Source: Eopsaltria australis | Taxonomy: Eukaryota; Chordata; Aves; Passeriformes; Petroicidae | Length of the DNA stretch: 64,000 nt | Assembly: GCA_034509425.1 (NCBI GenBank) | Contig: JAVTVJ010000660.1 | Location: forward strand, 248,001-312,000 | Direction of reading: 5' to 3' | In this document: one piece after another, positions 33,001 through 44,800 of the stretch | Layout of the letters: every line of letters starts with the position of its first letter | Position numbering within the stretch: the stretch's first letter is position 1 | The notes under the pieces: generated by a model | What the model saw: the letters and a program-made list of their open reading frames with translations, nothing else | Told to the model about the DNA's origin: nothing | Database searches by the model: none | Translations under genes and position numbers: made by a program

Positions 33001-36000
33001 TGAAATCCCTGGAAGTGTTCAAAGCCAGGTTGGACAGGGCTTGGTGCAACTTGGTGTGGTGAAAGGTGTCCCTGTCCATGGCAGGGGGGTGGAATGAAAT
33101 TAGCTTAAGAGTCCCTTCCAACCCAAAGCATTCCATGATTCTGTGATTCCATGAAATAGTTTATGGCAAGTACAAAGTGCCAAAACTAGAGTGTTTCTCA
33201 CAGAAGGAAGTGTGGTAAGGAGATTGGCATAGGAATAGTGGAATAGCTGGAAAATAGGAAAAAAGCCACTTACCTTACATGGTCTCAGTCTCACAGGCTC
33301 ATGAAACCCCTCTGAGTGAGACTCACCACTCCACTCCCAGGAGGTTCCGATATTTGGATTTCTGTCTGGAAGCTGGAAATCCGAAGTGGCCTGAGGAAAT
33401 TGTCCTGGAAGCAGTTGAACAGCAGAGAGATCATTTCTGATCCCAGGCAGCCGGAGCACAGGCGCTGCCGGGTGGCTCATCCTGATGTTGGATGAGCCCT
33501 CAGTGCTGCTTGGAACCACATTTGGTGTTGTTCATCACTTACCCAACTCACTGGCCACAACGAAGGACTCAGGGGTGCGCTGGGGCAGGGGTGGAGCATC
33601 ATCATCATCATCATCTGGCTGTGGCAGGGGGGCTGGTTGGAGAGACACGGACACGTTACTGGCATGGCAGGACATGGAGGGGACCACAGACCTGTGCAGG
33701 GGAGGGGGCTGCTCCTGCCAGGGATTAAGGTTAAACACCGCTGAACTGTGGTTAAAAATCCAAATAGCTCTCAGCACCAAGTGCACAAGGAAATGAGCAT
33801 AACACAGAGCCAGGTACACAGCTGGTGGTTCTGCTGCTGCTTGGCTTGGGCTGCAGCTCCCAGAGCTTCCCAAGGGCACCGGGATAACAAACATGTCTTA
33901 GACACTGAATGCTGAGAGATCTGGGCAGGACAAAGTGGGGCAAGTGCCAAAGCTGTGCTCAACAGGAAATGTCCAGCTGGACCAGGACTAACCAGACCAA
34001 GGAATAATTGCACCTTCCTCATATGACAGGTGATGGATTTAAGGCTACAGATCTGGGAAAAACACTTGTGTTGAATCATGGAATCATAGAATGGGTTGGG
34101 TTGGAAGGGATCTTAAAACCATTTAGATCCAACACGCCCACCATGGCAGGGGTGTCACCCAGTAGAGCAGGCTGCTCAGAGCCCCTGAAATTCTGGATCT
34201 CTCAATCCCAGTGAGATTTCAGTGTCCCCCACACAACACTGCAGCAAGGAGTGGGGTTTGACCTGAAAATTAGATCCTCAGAGAAAACCATTTCTGGGAG
34301 CTTTCTGGATGCTTTTTGGAGCACCTTGGTGGAAGAATTGGTCAGCACCATCCCTGCCTCCCTGTGAGAGCTGTTCTGAGGTTGACACAGTGGTTCAGAG
34401 CAGCTGTGTAATGCAAACACCAAAATTATGCTGTTCTAAAAATGTCTGTGGGAAAAAATTAAGGCAGGATGAAAAGAGTGTGAGGATGAAACCAGTTGCT
34501 CCCTCAGCTCCCATGAGAGCCCAGTCCTGAGGAGCACCTGATGGTGTCCTGAGGAGCCTGGACACCAGATGACCACACTGACCACTCCCTCCAGCACACC
34601 CCAGTCCAGAGTGACCTGGTCCCACGTGTCCCCTTGCCCCAGCAGCACTCACCCGAGGGGAAGATCCTCTCCTGGTTCAGGGGAGCGTGGTGGGACGATG
34701 GCGAGCTGGCTGTGGTGGGCTGCAGTGGGGCAGTGGCAGAGCATGAAGGGAGGAGCTCATCCTGCCCCTCCAGAAAGGGAAACACGGGGGACACGGGGTG
34801 GTCTGGAGAGAGTGATGAGAAGTAGGGGTCTTCTGCTGAGCACAGGTAAGGGTGAGGGCATTGCCTCTGGTTCCTGTGGCGTGGGGAGGCATCTGCTGCT
34901 CGTCTGGAGGGGTTCAGCTCCACAGGGGAAATTCCATCCTGGAAGCTTGTGTGACTGGCTTTTGGCCGCTCTGGGCTCCAAACAGGCTTGGCATCCCCTG
35001 CATCCCATTCCTGGTCCTCTCCCCGCTGCCCCAGCACGAGAGGGGTCGATACTGTCCATGCCAGAGGTGCTTTGGCACCGGGCCCCCTCTCGCCTGTCCC
35101 CTTTGGGTCCAGCTCCAGTCCCCAGCTGCGGCGCTTCTGAGGGGCATCCCCAGCACCCCAGGGCTCGCTGGCAGCTGCCTTCCTGCAGCTGATGAAGTTC
35201 AGAGCACCAAAGGAGATGGCCTGTCTGATGGGGGGCACTCCCCGGGCAGAGCTGGGCTGTGATCCCGGGGCACACACCGAGGGCAGGCACGCTTTGCTCT
35301 GTGCCACCGGAGGGAGGTGTTGGTGCCCATCCTGCTGTAGAGCGAGGGGTTGGTGTGGAGCCTGCTCCTCTCGCTCTGAGCTGCAGGAAAACACAATAGA
35401 GTGGTGTGGAGTCAAAGCCATCGAGGGCTCAGAAGATGTTAGCCCACTGATAGAGCCTACAGCACTGCAATTCCCTCAGGAATGCTGAGCCCAGCCCAGC
35501 CTCAAGCAAGGAGCACAGGGAAGGACTGTGCTCCATGTCAACAGCATTAAATGGTTGTGGACCTGGAGTGCTGGGTTAATGGGTGTGCTGGGAAGCTGGA
35601 TCCTTAGGATTGCTATTCCTGCAGCAAGGGACATTGCAGTGGAATGTGCAGATGGAAAAGGGGACCAGTGCTGGGTTAATGGTTGTGCTTGGTCGTTTTA
35701 GAAGACTTTTCCAACCTTTATGATTCTATGAATTGTGCTAGGAACAAACATGAAAGTCCAAGTGGGACTCAAGGGAGGCAGCAGATCCCGAGAACTAAAG
35801 TGTTCCAATGCACACATTAGAAAGTTCACCTCTCAGAAATTGTGTGGGTGACTGCAAACACCAGCCAGGGATGCTTGTGCTGAGGCCTTACCAGGTGAGT
35901 GAACTCAGGCCATAAATGTCTTCCACTGGAGTCAGGACCGGCTTGGCTGCAGGATGCCCTGCTCCTTCCTAGGGAAAGGAAAGGTTGGCAAGCAAGAGTG

Positions 36001-39000
36001 AGGAGGCAGAATGCAAAGAACACCAATGTGCTGCTTCAGGAGCTGGAATTTTTTGCCAAATACTATTAATTACTAAAGCACTTGGGAAATGACCGGCACC
36101 AAGTTGAAAACACCAAGGTGGAGCTGAAAACTGCAGACAGAACTTCCTGAAGAGCAACTCCTGCCAGCACCTTTCTGCAATGGAGTACAGTGGGCCCTAC
36201 AACCATCCAGCTGTGCCAAACAGCTGGCAGGCAGCTTGTGCTGCCTCCAGGAGCCCACACTGGGCAAACTGGGTGCTGTTTGCATTTGTGACATCAGCTC
36301 ATGGCCATCCCCGTGCTGTGCAGTGTCCTCAGAGGACAGGGAGGTTTAGGGGGGCGAGAGGTTTGGGCAAGAGCTACAAAACCACATCCTGACTTGAAAC
36401 GTCCTCTGCATTTTGTATCAACCCAGCCCTGTGTGACCTTTGCTCACAGACTGTCCTTAACCAGCCCAAAAAGGCTTTTTCCAGTTCTTTTCTCACTCAG
36501 CTCTGACTTGGAATATCCTGCAAATCCTAGGGCAAAACTGAGGCACGAGTCCCATCGCAGGATCCTCTTCCCAGTTCTTTAGATAAAAGTTTCTGACAAA
36601 ATGAGCTCACTGTGACCTTCCGGGCTTTGCTGTGATGCATTTACTTTCCTGGATTTGATCCAGTGACGCTCACGTCAGCAGTCACAGAACAGAAAGAGCA
36701 AAGAAAACCTCAGTCAGAGATATCTTGGCTATTCCTGTTAATATGCAATTCCACACCAAGACCACTTTTTTTTTTCCTCAGAGATGTAAAAGATTTGTGA
36801 GACTTGGCCGTTTTTTTCACAAGATATTTCCCCCTATGCCCTCCTACAGACAGGCTGTAGTGCTGATTCCCTCGCTAGCACACAGTAACACTTTCAGCCT
36901 CACTGCCTTGTGATCCCAGGCTTCCCAACCTGGACCTTCCCAATCTGCTCTGAAAATCCCTCAGCTGCTTGCAAGCACTCCACAAAGACAAGTTTCACTG
37001 GCACATCCCCATGGAAATCAGTCACTCCTGTAGGAAGTTCGCGCTTTTCTATTCTCTCATGACGTTAAGCAATCATAAAAATATATAGAAAATAGAAAAT
37101 GGTTTTGAGACTGAAGAAAATCTAGGTCTTGTTTGTGATAAGCATTGCACATTCAAGGGAAGAGCTGGATTCTCATGGGTTAAAGTCAAAAGAGACTCAG
37201 TTTGGGTATCAAGGGGCGCAGAAAACATGGGAATTCATCCCATATCTGCACCAGGAATTGAGGTTAGAGCTGGAGTGCCCAGGCTGCAAGAGGTGGGATG
37301 TTTGTCCTGGGACTTTTACCTGTGGAGCAGCAGAATCTTTCTGGGCATCGAGTGCTTGAATCTGCCTTTTGAAGAGCTCAATCACCGCATCATAAACCAG
37401 CTCATACTGCTCCTGCATTCCAGACAGACAAAAAATGTGACAGCCAGCACAGTGGGACCTGGAAATGGCCACCTCTTCCCAAGCAAGCCTCGGCCCCGAG
37501 AGAAGCTGCCTTTCCTGTCCATTGGCAGAGTGTGAGTTCTGAGAAGAGGCAGAAGCCACAACTCTCACAGGGTTCACACTGGAGCATTTGGGGGGTTTTT
37601 GGGTGTGCAAACAATGCTGTTCTGCATTGAGCTTCCTCTTCAGCCTGTCGCAGCTGAGGAAAGTTCCCACTTTATTGCCTGGACAGTCCCTGATTTCACA
37701 GTGTAAGCGTTTGATAAATCACACTGCGAGCACTGTCCCAGCTGTCCGCAAGGAAACCCTCAGCTACCAAATTAATTTCTGCAAAATCATTGTTCTGTTC
37801 AGAAAAGGGACTTTGCACAACATCTCCACAGCCCAGCTCCCACCAGCACCACTGCTCTGGGTTTCTCCTGGGGAAAAGGTGAGGTCCCAGCATGGACCAG
37901 CTGGTGACGTTCCCCAGGCATACCTTGGTCTGCACTATGCAAGGTCTTTGTGTGCGCATTTCCTGGATCAGACTGAAAACACTGAAGTTCACTGGAACAA
38001 TCTGGTGAGAAAGAGGAAAGACAAAATTTTTTTTTAAATTAAAAGCAGAGAGATTTAGGTTAGAAATTGGGAAGGAATTCTTCCCTGTGAGGATGGGGAG
38101 GCCCTGGCGCAGGGTACCCAGAGAAGCTGTGGCTGCCCCTGGATCCCTGGAAGTGCCCAAGGCCAGGCTGGATGGGGCTTGGAGAAACCTCAGATAGTGG
38201 AAGGTGTCCCTGCTCATGGGAGGGGGCTGGGGAGAGAGAATCTTTAAGATGCTTCCAACCCAAGTCTTTCCATGATTTCTATGGTTTCTCTGATAAAAAT
38301 TACAGATGGGTGTAATTCCACGAAGCTTCCAAGTCATGATGCCTTGGAAGTCTGAAACCCAGGCCTGCTACTGCAAGAATTTTTAACAAAGGGCCTGCTT
38401 AAAGTGCTATTTTATTTATTACAAAGCATCCTCCTCCCTCCTGTCTCACACGCCACAGAAAATACCCTTTTTATAACAGCTGTGGGCAGCATGAAAGACA
38501 TGACAGTGATTTCCCAGCTGGATGTGTTCAGGGAGCTGTAGAACAGAAGACAGCAGGCTCTCCTCTGAGCCTCAGCACCTGCCCTGAGGCCAGGGATTAC
38601 AGCCTGTACACCATCACTGGAGAGTCAGAGTAAAGCAAGGGGGTAGGTTGGAAACACTGAGTATCTGATGTGTGAGTCTGGAGAGACAAATATAGACAGT
38701 AAAGCTGTATTGAAGAGTGAAGGTCAGCACAGGGCCATGTGCTGGGAGCTGAAGGCCTGGCCAGAGGGAGCAGTGGAGGGGGGGTTCTGCCCCATGGGTG
38801 TGATGCTGTCAGTGTGTAAAGAGAGAGGAGTGGCACAAACTGAGAGTGGGGAATCAGCACTTTGGCCACCACCGTTCTCCAGTCAGGCCGTGGGGAGCTC
38901 TCATCCACCTGGAATCCATCTGAGTGCAGTCAGAGGGGGTGAAACAGAGAGGGAAGGCTGGAGAGGGACAGAGGGCTGCAGGTGCCATGGAGGCAGGGAG

Positions 39001-41810
39001 GGGCTGGCACTCACCCCGTCCTTGAGCAGCTTCTGGGTGTAGTCGATGGCACAGATGACGCCGGTCCTGCCGCAGCCAGCACTGCAATGACAGCCACAGG
39101 ACAGAGGATGGGCACGCTGTGCTTTCTGACAGGGGTATTTGAAGACCCACTGCCACCTGTGACCCTCCCTTCCCACACAGCAGAAGGTGCAGACCCGCAG
39201 GATGCTGCAGCTTCAGCCCACGCAGAGCTCTGCTGCACAGGGTTGGGAGGCACAGCTCATCCCCTGAGAACAGCTCTTGGTTCTCCTGTGGTGACCAGTG
39301 ACACATGGACATGCCCAGTGGTGGTGGTCTCTGACCCAGACCTTCTCACTCTACAGCTCCCTGACAGGAAGGTGTAGTCAGCAGGGTGTTGGTCTCTTGT
39401 TCCAACTTATAAGAGATAGAACAAGAGGAAATGGCCTCAGGTTGCCCCAGGGTAGGTTTAGAACGGATATAAGGGAAAATTTCTACACCAAAAGCATTGT
39501 CAAGCACCGGCACAGGCTGCCCAGGCCAGGGGTGGAGTCACCATTGAAAAGATGTGTAGATGTGACACTTGAGGACATGGTTTAGTGGTGGCCTTGGCAG
39601 TGCTGGACAAATGGTTGGACATGACCATCTTAAAGGACTTTTCCAGCCTAAACAACTCCATGATTCTGTGTTTCTATTGCTGGCCTGCTGCTGCCTCCTG
39701 CCTTGCCCCCTGGCTGTCCTCAGAGGAGCCCTTTGCCTTAGGGCTCCCTGCAAGAGGAGCTTGGCTGTGGCCTTGGCCAGCTTCCCTGCCCTGTGACCCC
39801 CTGGGACATGGGAGCACAGGGCTCTGGGGACCAGCAGCCCTTCCCTGCTGGCAGCCAGGTCACCCACCTGCAGTGGATGCAGACGGGGACCCTGTCATCA
39901 GGCTGGTAGCAGCGAATGTCCCTGATGAGCTCCAGGATGGGCTCGATGGAGGAGGGGACGTGGTGGTCCGGCCAGTTTCTGTAGTGGAAGTGGTGGATGG
40001 TGCGGGTTGCCTGCAGGAGAAGAGCAGTGGCAGGGTCTGGGATGCTGGCAAGGGGAGCTGGATTTCTGCTCCATCCCCAGCTCCATCTGCAGCAGGCAAA
40101 GGGCACAGGAGGAGTTTGCAGCTGGTTTTGCTGCAGGAGCCGTTTTAAGACATTCTTGGCCTCACTTACCCAGAGCCTGATTTGCCATGACTGACAAACA
40201 GCTTCAGAAACTGAGGTCTGAGTTAATTAATTTTTTACTTTCTTTGTTCCCTCAACTGCTGTCAAATCTAATCCAGCAGCCTGAGCAGTGTAAAATTTTC
40301 TGCACAAAATGTACCGTATTTCAATATATTATTTATATAACAAAGCCAGCCCAGGTGCATTTTCTGCCTTGACCTTTCGTCCTTACCTCGTTCAGGGTCA
40401 CCTTTAAAGTTCTGATCACATACTCATTCCTCTTCTCCTCAGCCTCCTGTAGAGGAAGGAGTCAGTCAGATTTTCCGAGGGTGCCCCGGGGTGGCACAGG
40501 GTGCTGGGGTGGCTGCACTCACACAGGTGATGGAGAAGGGGCCACAGTGCAGGGGGGAGCCGTCCACCTCTGCCCAGTACCGCTCACACTTCTTCTGTTG
40601 GGACAAGCAGGGTGTGTTTGGTTATTCCCTGCTGGCCCAGCTGTGCTGTCCTCTCTTTCACTTTTCAGGACAAAATTCACGCTGGGAAGAGGCTCAGCTC
40701 TTGCTGCTGTCCAGCTCCAGCCTCCCCTTCCTTGGAGCTGCCACTGCTGGTTTTCCCTTTCCAGAGAGATTCTCTGTGCTACTGGAAATGGCTGAAGAAT
40801 TTAATGGAATCCCAGACTGGTTTGGTTGGAAGGGACCTTAAAGATCATCTCATTTCACCCCCTGCCATGGGCAGGGACATCTCCCATGTGAGCATTTGCA
40901 GCTGGAGACCCAAAACCAGCTCATATCAAACAGAAACTCACTGTCGCTAATGGGTTTTAATAAAAACCTGCATCTCTCACCCTGCCCTGGCACTCAGAGG
41001 CCATCTGTGACACTCACCTTCCCCATTTCAAACTCCATACAAGCCATGACCACGACCTGTGGGAAGAAGGTTCATTAGAAAAGTCTGAACACGAGTTTCT
41101 TATACAGGCAGCGAAATTAAACTCATCTCTTGTGGGCACTTATCAGTGACAAGGAAACTCTGTGGGCTGCCTTCCCCCAAGCCCCAACTGCCAAACAAGT
41201 CACACTGGGACAACACCCACAGCCTGGCACAAGGACCTCCCCAGCCAGAGCCCAAAGCCAGGGACTGCCACCAACATCTGGAGTAAAACCCTGATACCCT
41301 TACTCGCCCACGAAAGACTTATTTTCTTAAAAATAAAACAACAACAAAAAACATATAAACTTTACATTTAAATATAAATCTGCACCTTACCAGGACTTCA
41401 TACTCCCAAATCATCCTCCAAAAGTCAATGACAGTAGTGGGGAGAGGACCCTGAGTTGCAATGTACGCTCTTGGCCCGTAGACACCCTGGAACATTCAAA
41501 CCAGACATGGACACGTCTGTGCATCGTTCACCAGCAGAAATAGTCATTCCTCTCTCTGAATTTACTTCAATCAGCGAGCCCATCAAAGATTTAGGAGGAC
41601 TCTCATATAGGTGAATTTTGGGCAAACCAAAGGCAGGGCCAAGCTGGGGAGCTGGGGTTGAGATGAGATCTGCTCCCAGAGACCAGCACCAGTTCTTACA
41701 GTGCCTCTGGGAGCTTGGAGGTGATGTGGCCACAGAATGAACCATGATCCTGTTGGGAAGGTCTGTTCTGCAGAAAAGCCCTGGATCTCTGTCATGGAAA
41801 ATGAAGGGAA

Positions 41811-41867
<57 letters not shown>

Positions 41868-44800
41868 CATCCATCCATCCATCCATCCATCTGTCAATCA
41901 GAGCAGGGTTGTTGGCCCAGGGCAGTCCCAAAACCCGTGGAGCTGCTGATGGAGCACTGTCCCACACTGCCCTGCCCTGTTGCTCGCCCCAGCAGCGGGT
42001 CCCAGCCGTGCAGCACTGCAAGGCTTCCTGCCTCTGCACTGGTTTCAGCCCAGGTGACTCTGGCCACAGGCAACTTTGCACCACTGTCACCCACCAAAGG
42101 CAGCAACGGCGACGAGGAAGTTGGGGCTGCGAACCACAAACTGTTCCACCCCTGGCCCCGGCATGAGAGTGTCCCTTGCCCTGTAGCTCATTGCCTCTGT
42201 GCTGCACAGGGGGTTTCTGGAGGGCTCACTCATCTTCTTGCATCATTTATCCTTGAGCACAGCCCAGAAACTGCTGCAGAGCCCTTTGGTTCTCCAGAGC
42301 CCCCAACCTGCTCTTCCTGGCACAACCCACTGAGGTGGCCCCACCAACATCTTTGCAGGACAAAACACCACGAAAGAGGCAGTACCTTGATGAAGTTGGC
42401 GTTGATGTAATGAGAATCTGTGTCTGATGTAATCAGGGACAGCTCCACTCTGCTGTGGTCAACTGCAAAAGCAGGGGAAGCAGCGGTCAGTGGCTGTCCT
42501 TCATGGTCACTGAGTGCTTGGAGGGCAGCACAAGGTGCTTTGGGGGAAGCCCTCACGTCAGAGAGCCCAGCCAGGGCAGGTGGGTGGCTGTGCAAGCAGC
42601 TGATGTCCCTCCCACACCTCCCAGTCCTGCCCAAAGTGCCACTGCCTACACACAGGGGATGGACAAGATCATTTTGGAGGGTAAGGGAGGCTTTAGGGGA
42701 GAGCTGCATGTGCTGCCACTACCCCAGTGCAACCCTGATCCCCTCTGACCACCACCTAAACACACTCCAGGCTCAAACCAGGTCTGTGGGGTTGGATACA
42801 AAGGTTTGAAAACTGGACTCGATCTTGGGGGCCTTTTCCAACCCTAATGACTCTGTGATTTACTTTCTTTTCCAAGTGGGAATGGATGAAAGACACAGTC
42901 TGCTCTGATCTTGGGACAGAGTGTCCTTTGGAGACCATGGCACCAAGGCAGGACAAGGCACAGCAGGGTTTGCTTGTTGTGTGCTTTGTGCATCACAGAG
43001 ACATTGCTGTCCAAAGGCCTTTGGATGCAGTGGTTGCAGTGCTACCCAGGAAGCTTGTAAAGATAATCACTGTGTTTCCTAGTGAATAGAAGTTCTTCTG
43101 TCTGTAGAAGATACCACAGAATCACAGAATATCCTGAGCTGGAAAGGACCCACAAGGATCATCGAGTCCAACTCCCATCCCTGCACAGAACATCCCCAAA
43201 ATCCCTCTGTGTGCCTGAGAGTGTTGATATGTGCTAAAGTCTCCCATAGCAGGTGCTGCAGCAACCAAAGCCCTAAACCTGAACAGCAGCACTCAGCCAA
43301 CAGGCAGCAGTGAGATGCTCACACACAACAACTGTGCAGGCGGGCACCAGAGGATGAGAGCAAGGAAAGCAAGAAAAACAAAAGGCTGAGTAGAACAAGT
43401 GCCATTTCCAACCTACAGGGTAAGATGTCCTTGTATCTGTTCTTCTTGACATTCTCTGGCTGCTCAGACGCTGCTGTAGGGTAGATTTTATCCGATCTGT
43501 ACTTTGTTGACTGTCTCTTCAGCTTCTGTGATAAAAGAGTGGAACAAATTACAGCAGACGTGCTACAGCCAGCACTCTGCTAGAGAGCACACGAAGGTCT
43601 CGAGGGGTCGCGTTTGCTACCACAAAGCAAGGTCGGCACCATTAATTCTTTCCTGAGTGGCTTTTCTCAGAGCAAGAATAGAGACAGAAGCACCCGAGAG
43701 CCCCAGCACAGGCTTCTGAGGAATGGAAAGTGTGTGCTGAGGCAGTGCCCACACGTCGGCTTGTGAAGTGACACAAAGCCCTCACAAGCGAGTGAGGCCC
43801 AGGGGAGTCACTCTCGGTACAAATGGCACCCAGATCAGAGGGGTGACAATGTCAAAGTACCTCTAACAAAGAAAGGACAGAATGATACCAGAAAAGACGG
43901 GTAAATCTATTGATTTTGCTCTCTTTGGTAGAGATGCTCCTGCCTAGCTGGAAGCAGCAACACTCAAGACACTAACGGAGCACAAGCAGCTGGAGCACAG
44001 TGGCTCCATGGGCTGATGAAAGAGAAGGAGTCCTGGGACAGACCCTTAGGGCTGCAAATCTCTCATCTCTTTCATTTTCAGCATAAAGCTGCAGCACTCA
44101 TGGAGAGTTAAAGCATCTTTCTCCTGGCAAAGCATAGAATTTTATTTCACTGCCACCAGTTTCAAAAATAACACCCGCTATTTGTTACCATCAACTCCAG
44201 AAGCACCATCTTCGCTGTATTTCTTCTTTCATATTTTTGTGTCCAGGTTGTTGGTTTTTAATATTAGACTTCGGTTTTAAAACACTAAATTCAGCCACAA
44301 TACCTGAGGAGTTAAATCTCAGAGATCTGATGGAATGAGCCAGGGAGGAGGTGCAGGAGGCTCAGGACAGTCCATATGTCCAGTCTCTATTAATTAAGAA
44401 TGTAGGGCAGACAAAGTGGGATAGAAATTGTGGGAGCAGGGTGGGTTTTGTAGCCTCCACATCCCTGTAACCTTCTGAGCAATTCTGGTGTTGGTCTCAC
44501 TCTCCCCTGCCTCCTTCCAGTGCACCCCCAGCTTCCAGGCAAAGCTTTCATGGAAGGGGCATCACTCCATACAAAACCAGTCTTCCCAGAGCCAAGGGCC
44601 TGAATCATCTGACTTTTCTGTCCCTGAATAATCTGATTTGAAACCACTTGGGAAAAGCCTAGGTATGAAAAAGCAAGTGGGAATCACAGAATCATGGAAT
44701 ATCCTGGGCTGGAAGGGACCCACAAGAATCATTGAGTCCAACTCCTGGCCTTGCTCAGACATCCCAACAATCCCACCGTGTGCATCCCTGAGAGCATTAT

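Noticed and set aside
34569..35262. Plus-strand frames of 136-207 codons
   Set aside because: Antisense of the large PTPN22 exon 13.
41737..42166. Plus-strand frames with YLSI repeats
   Set aside because: Translation of the ATCT microsatellite.
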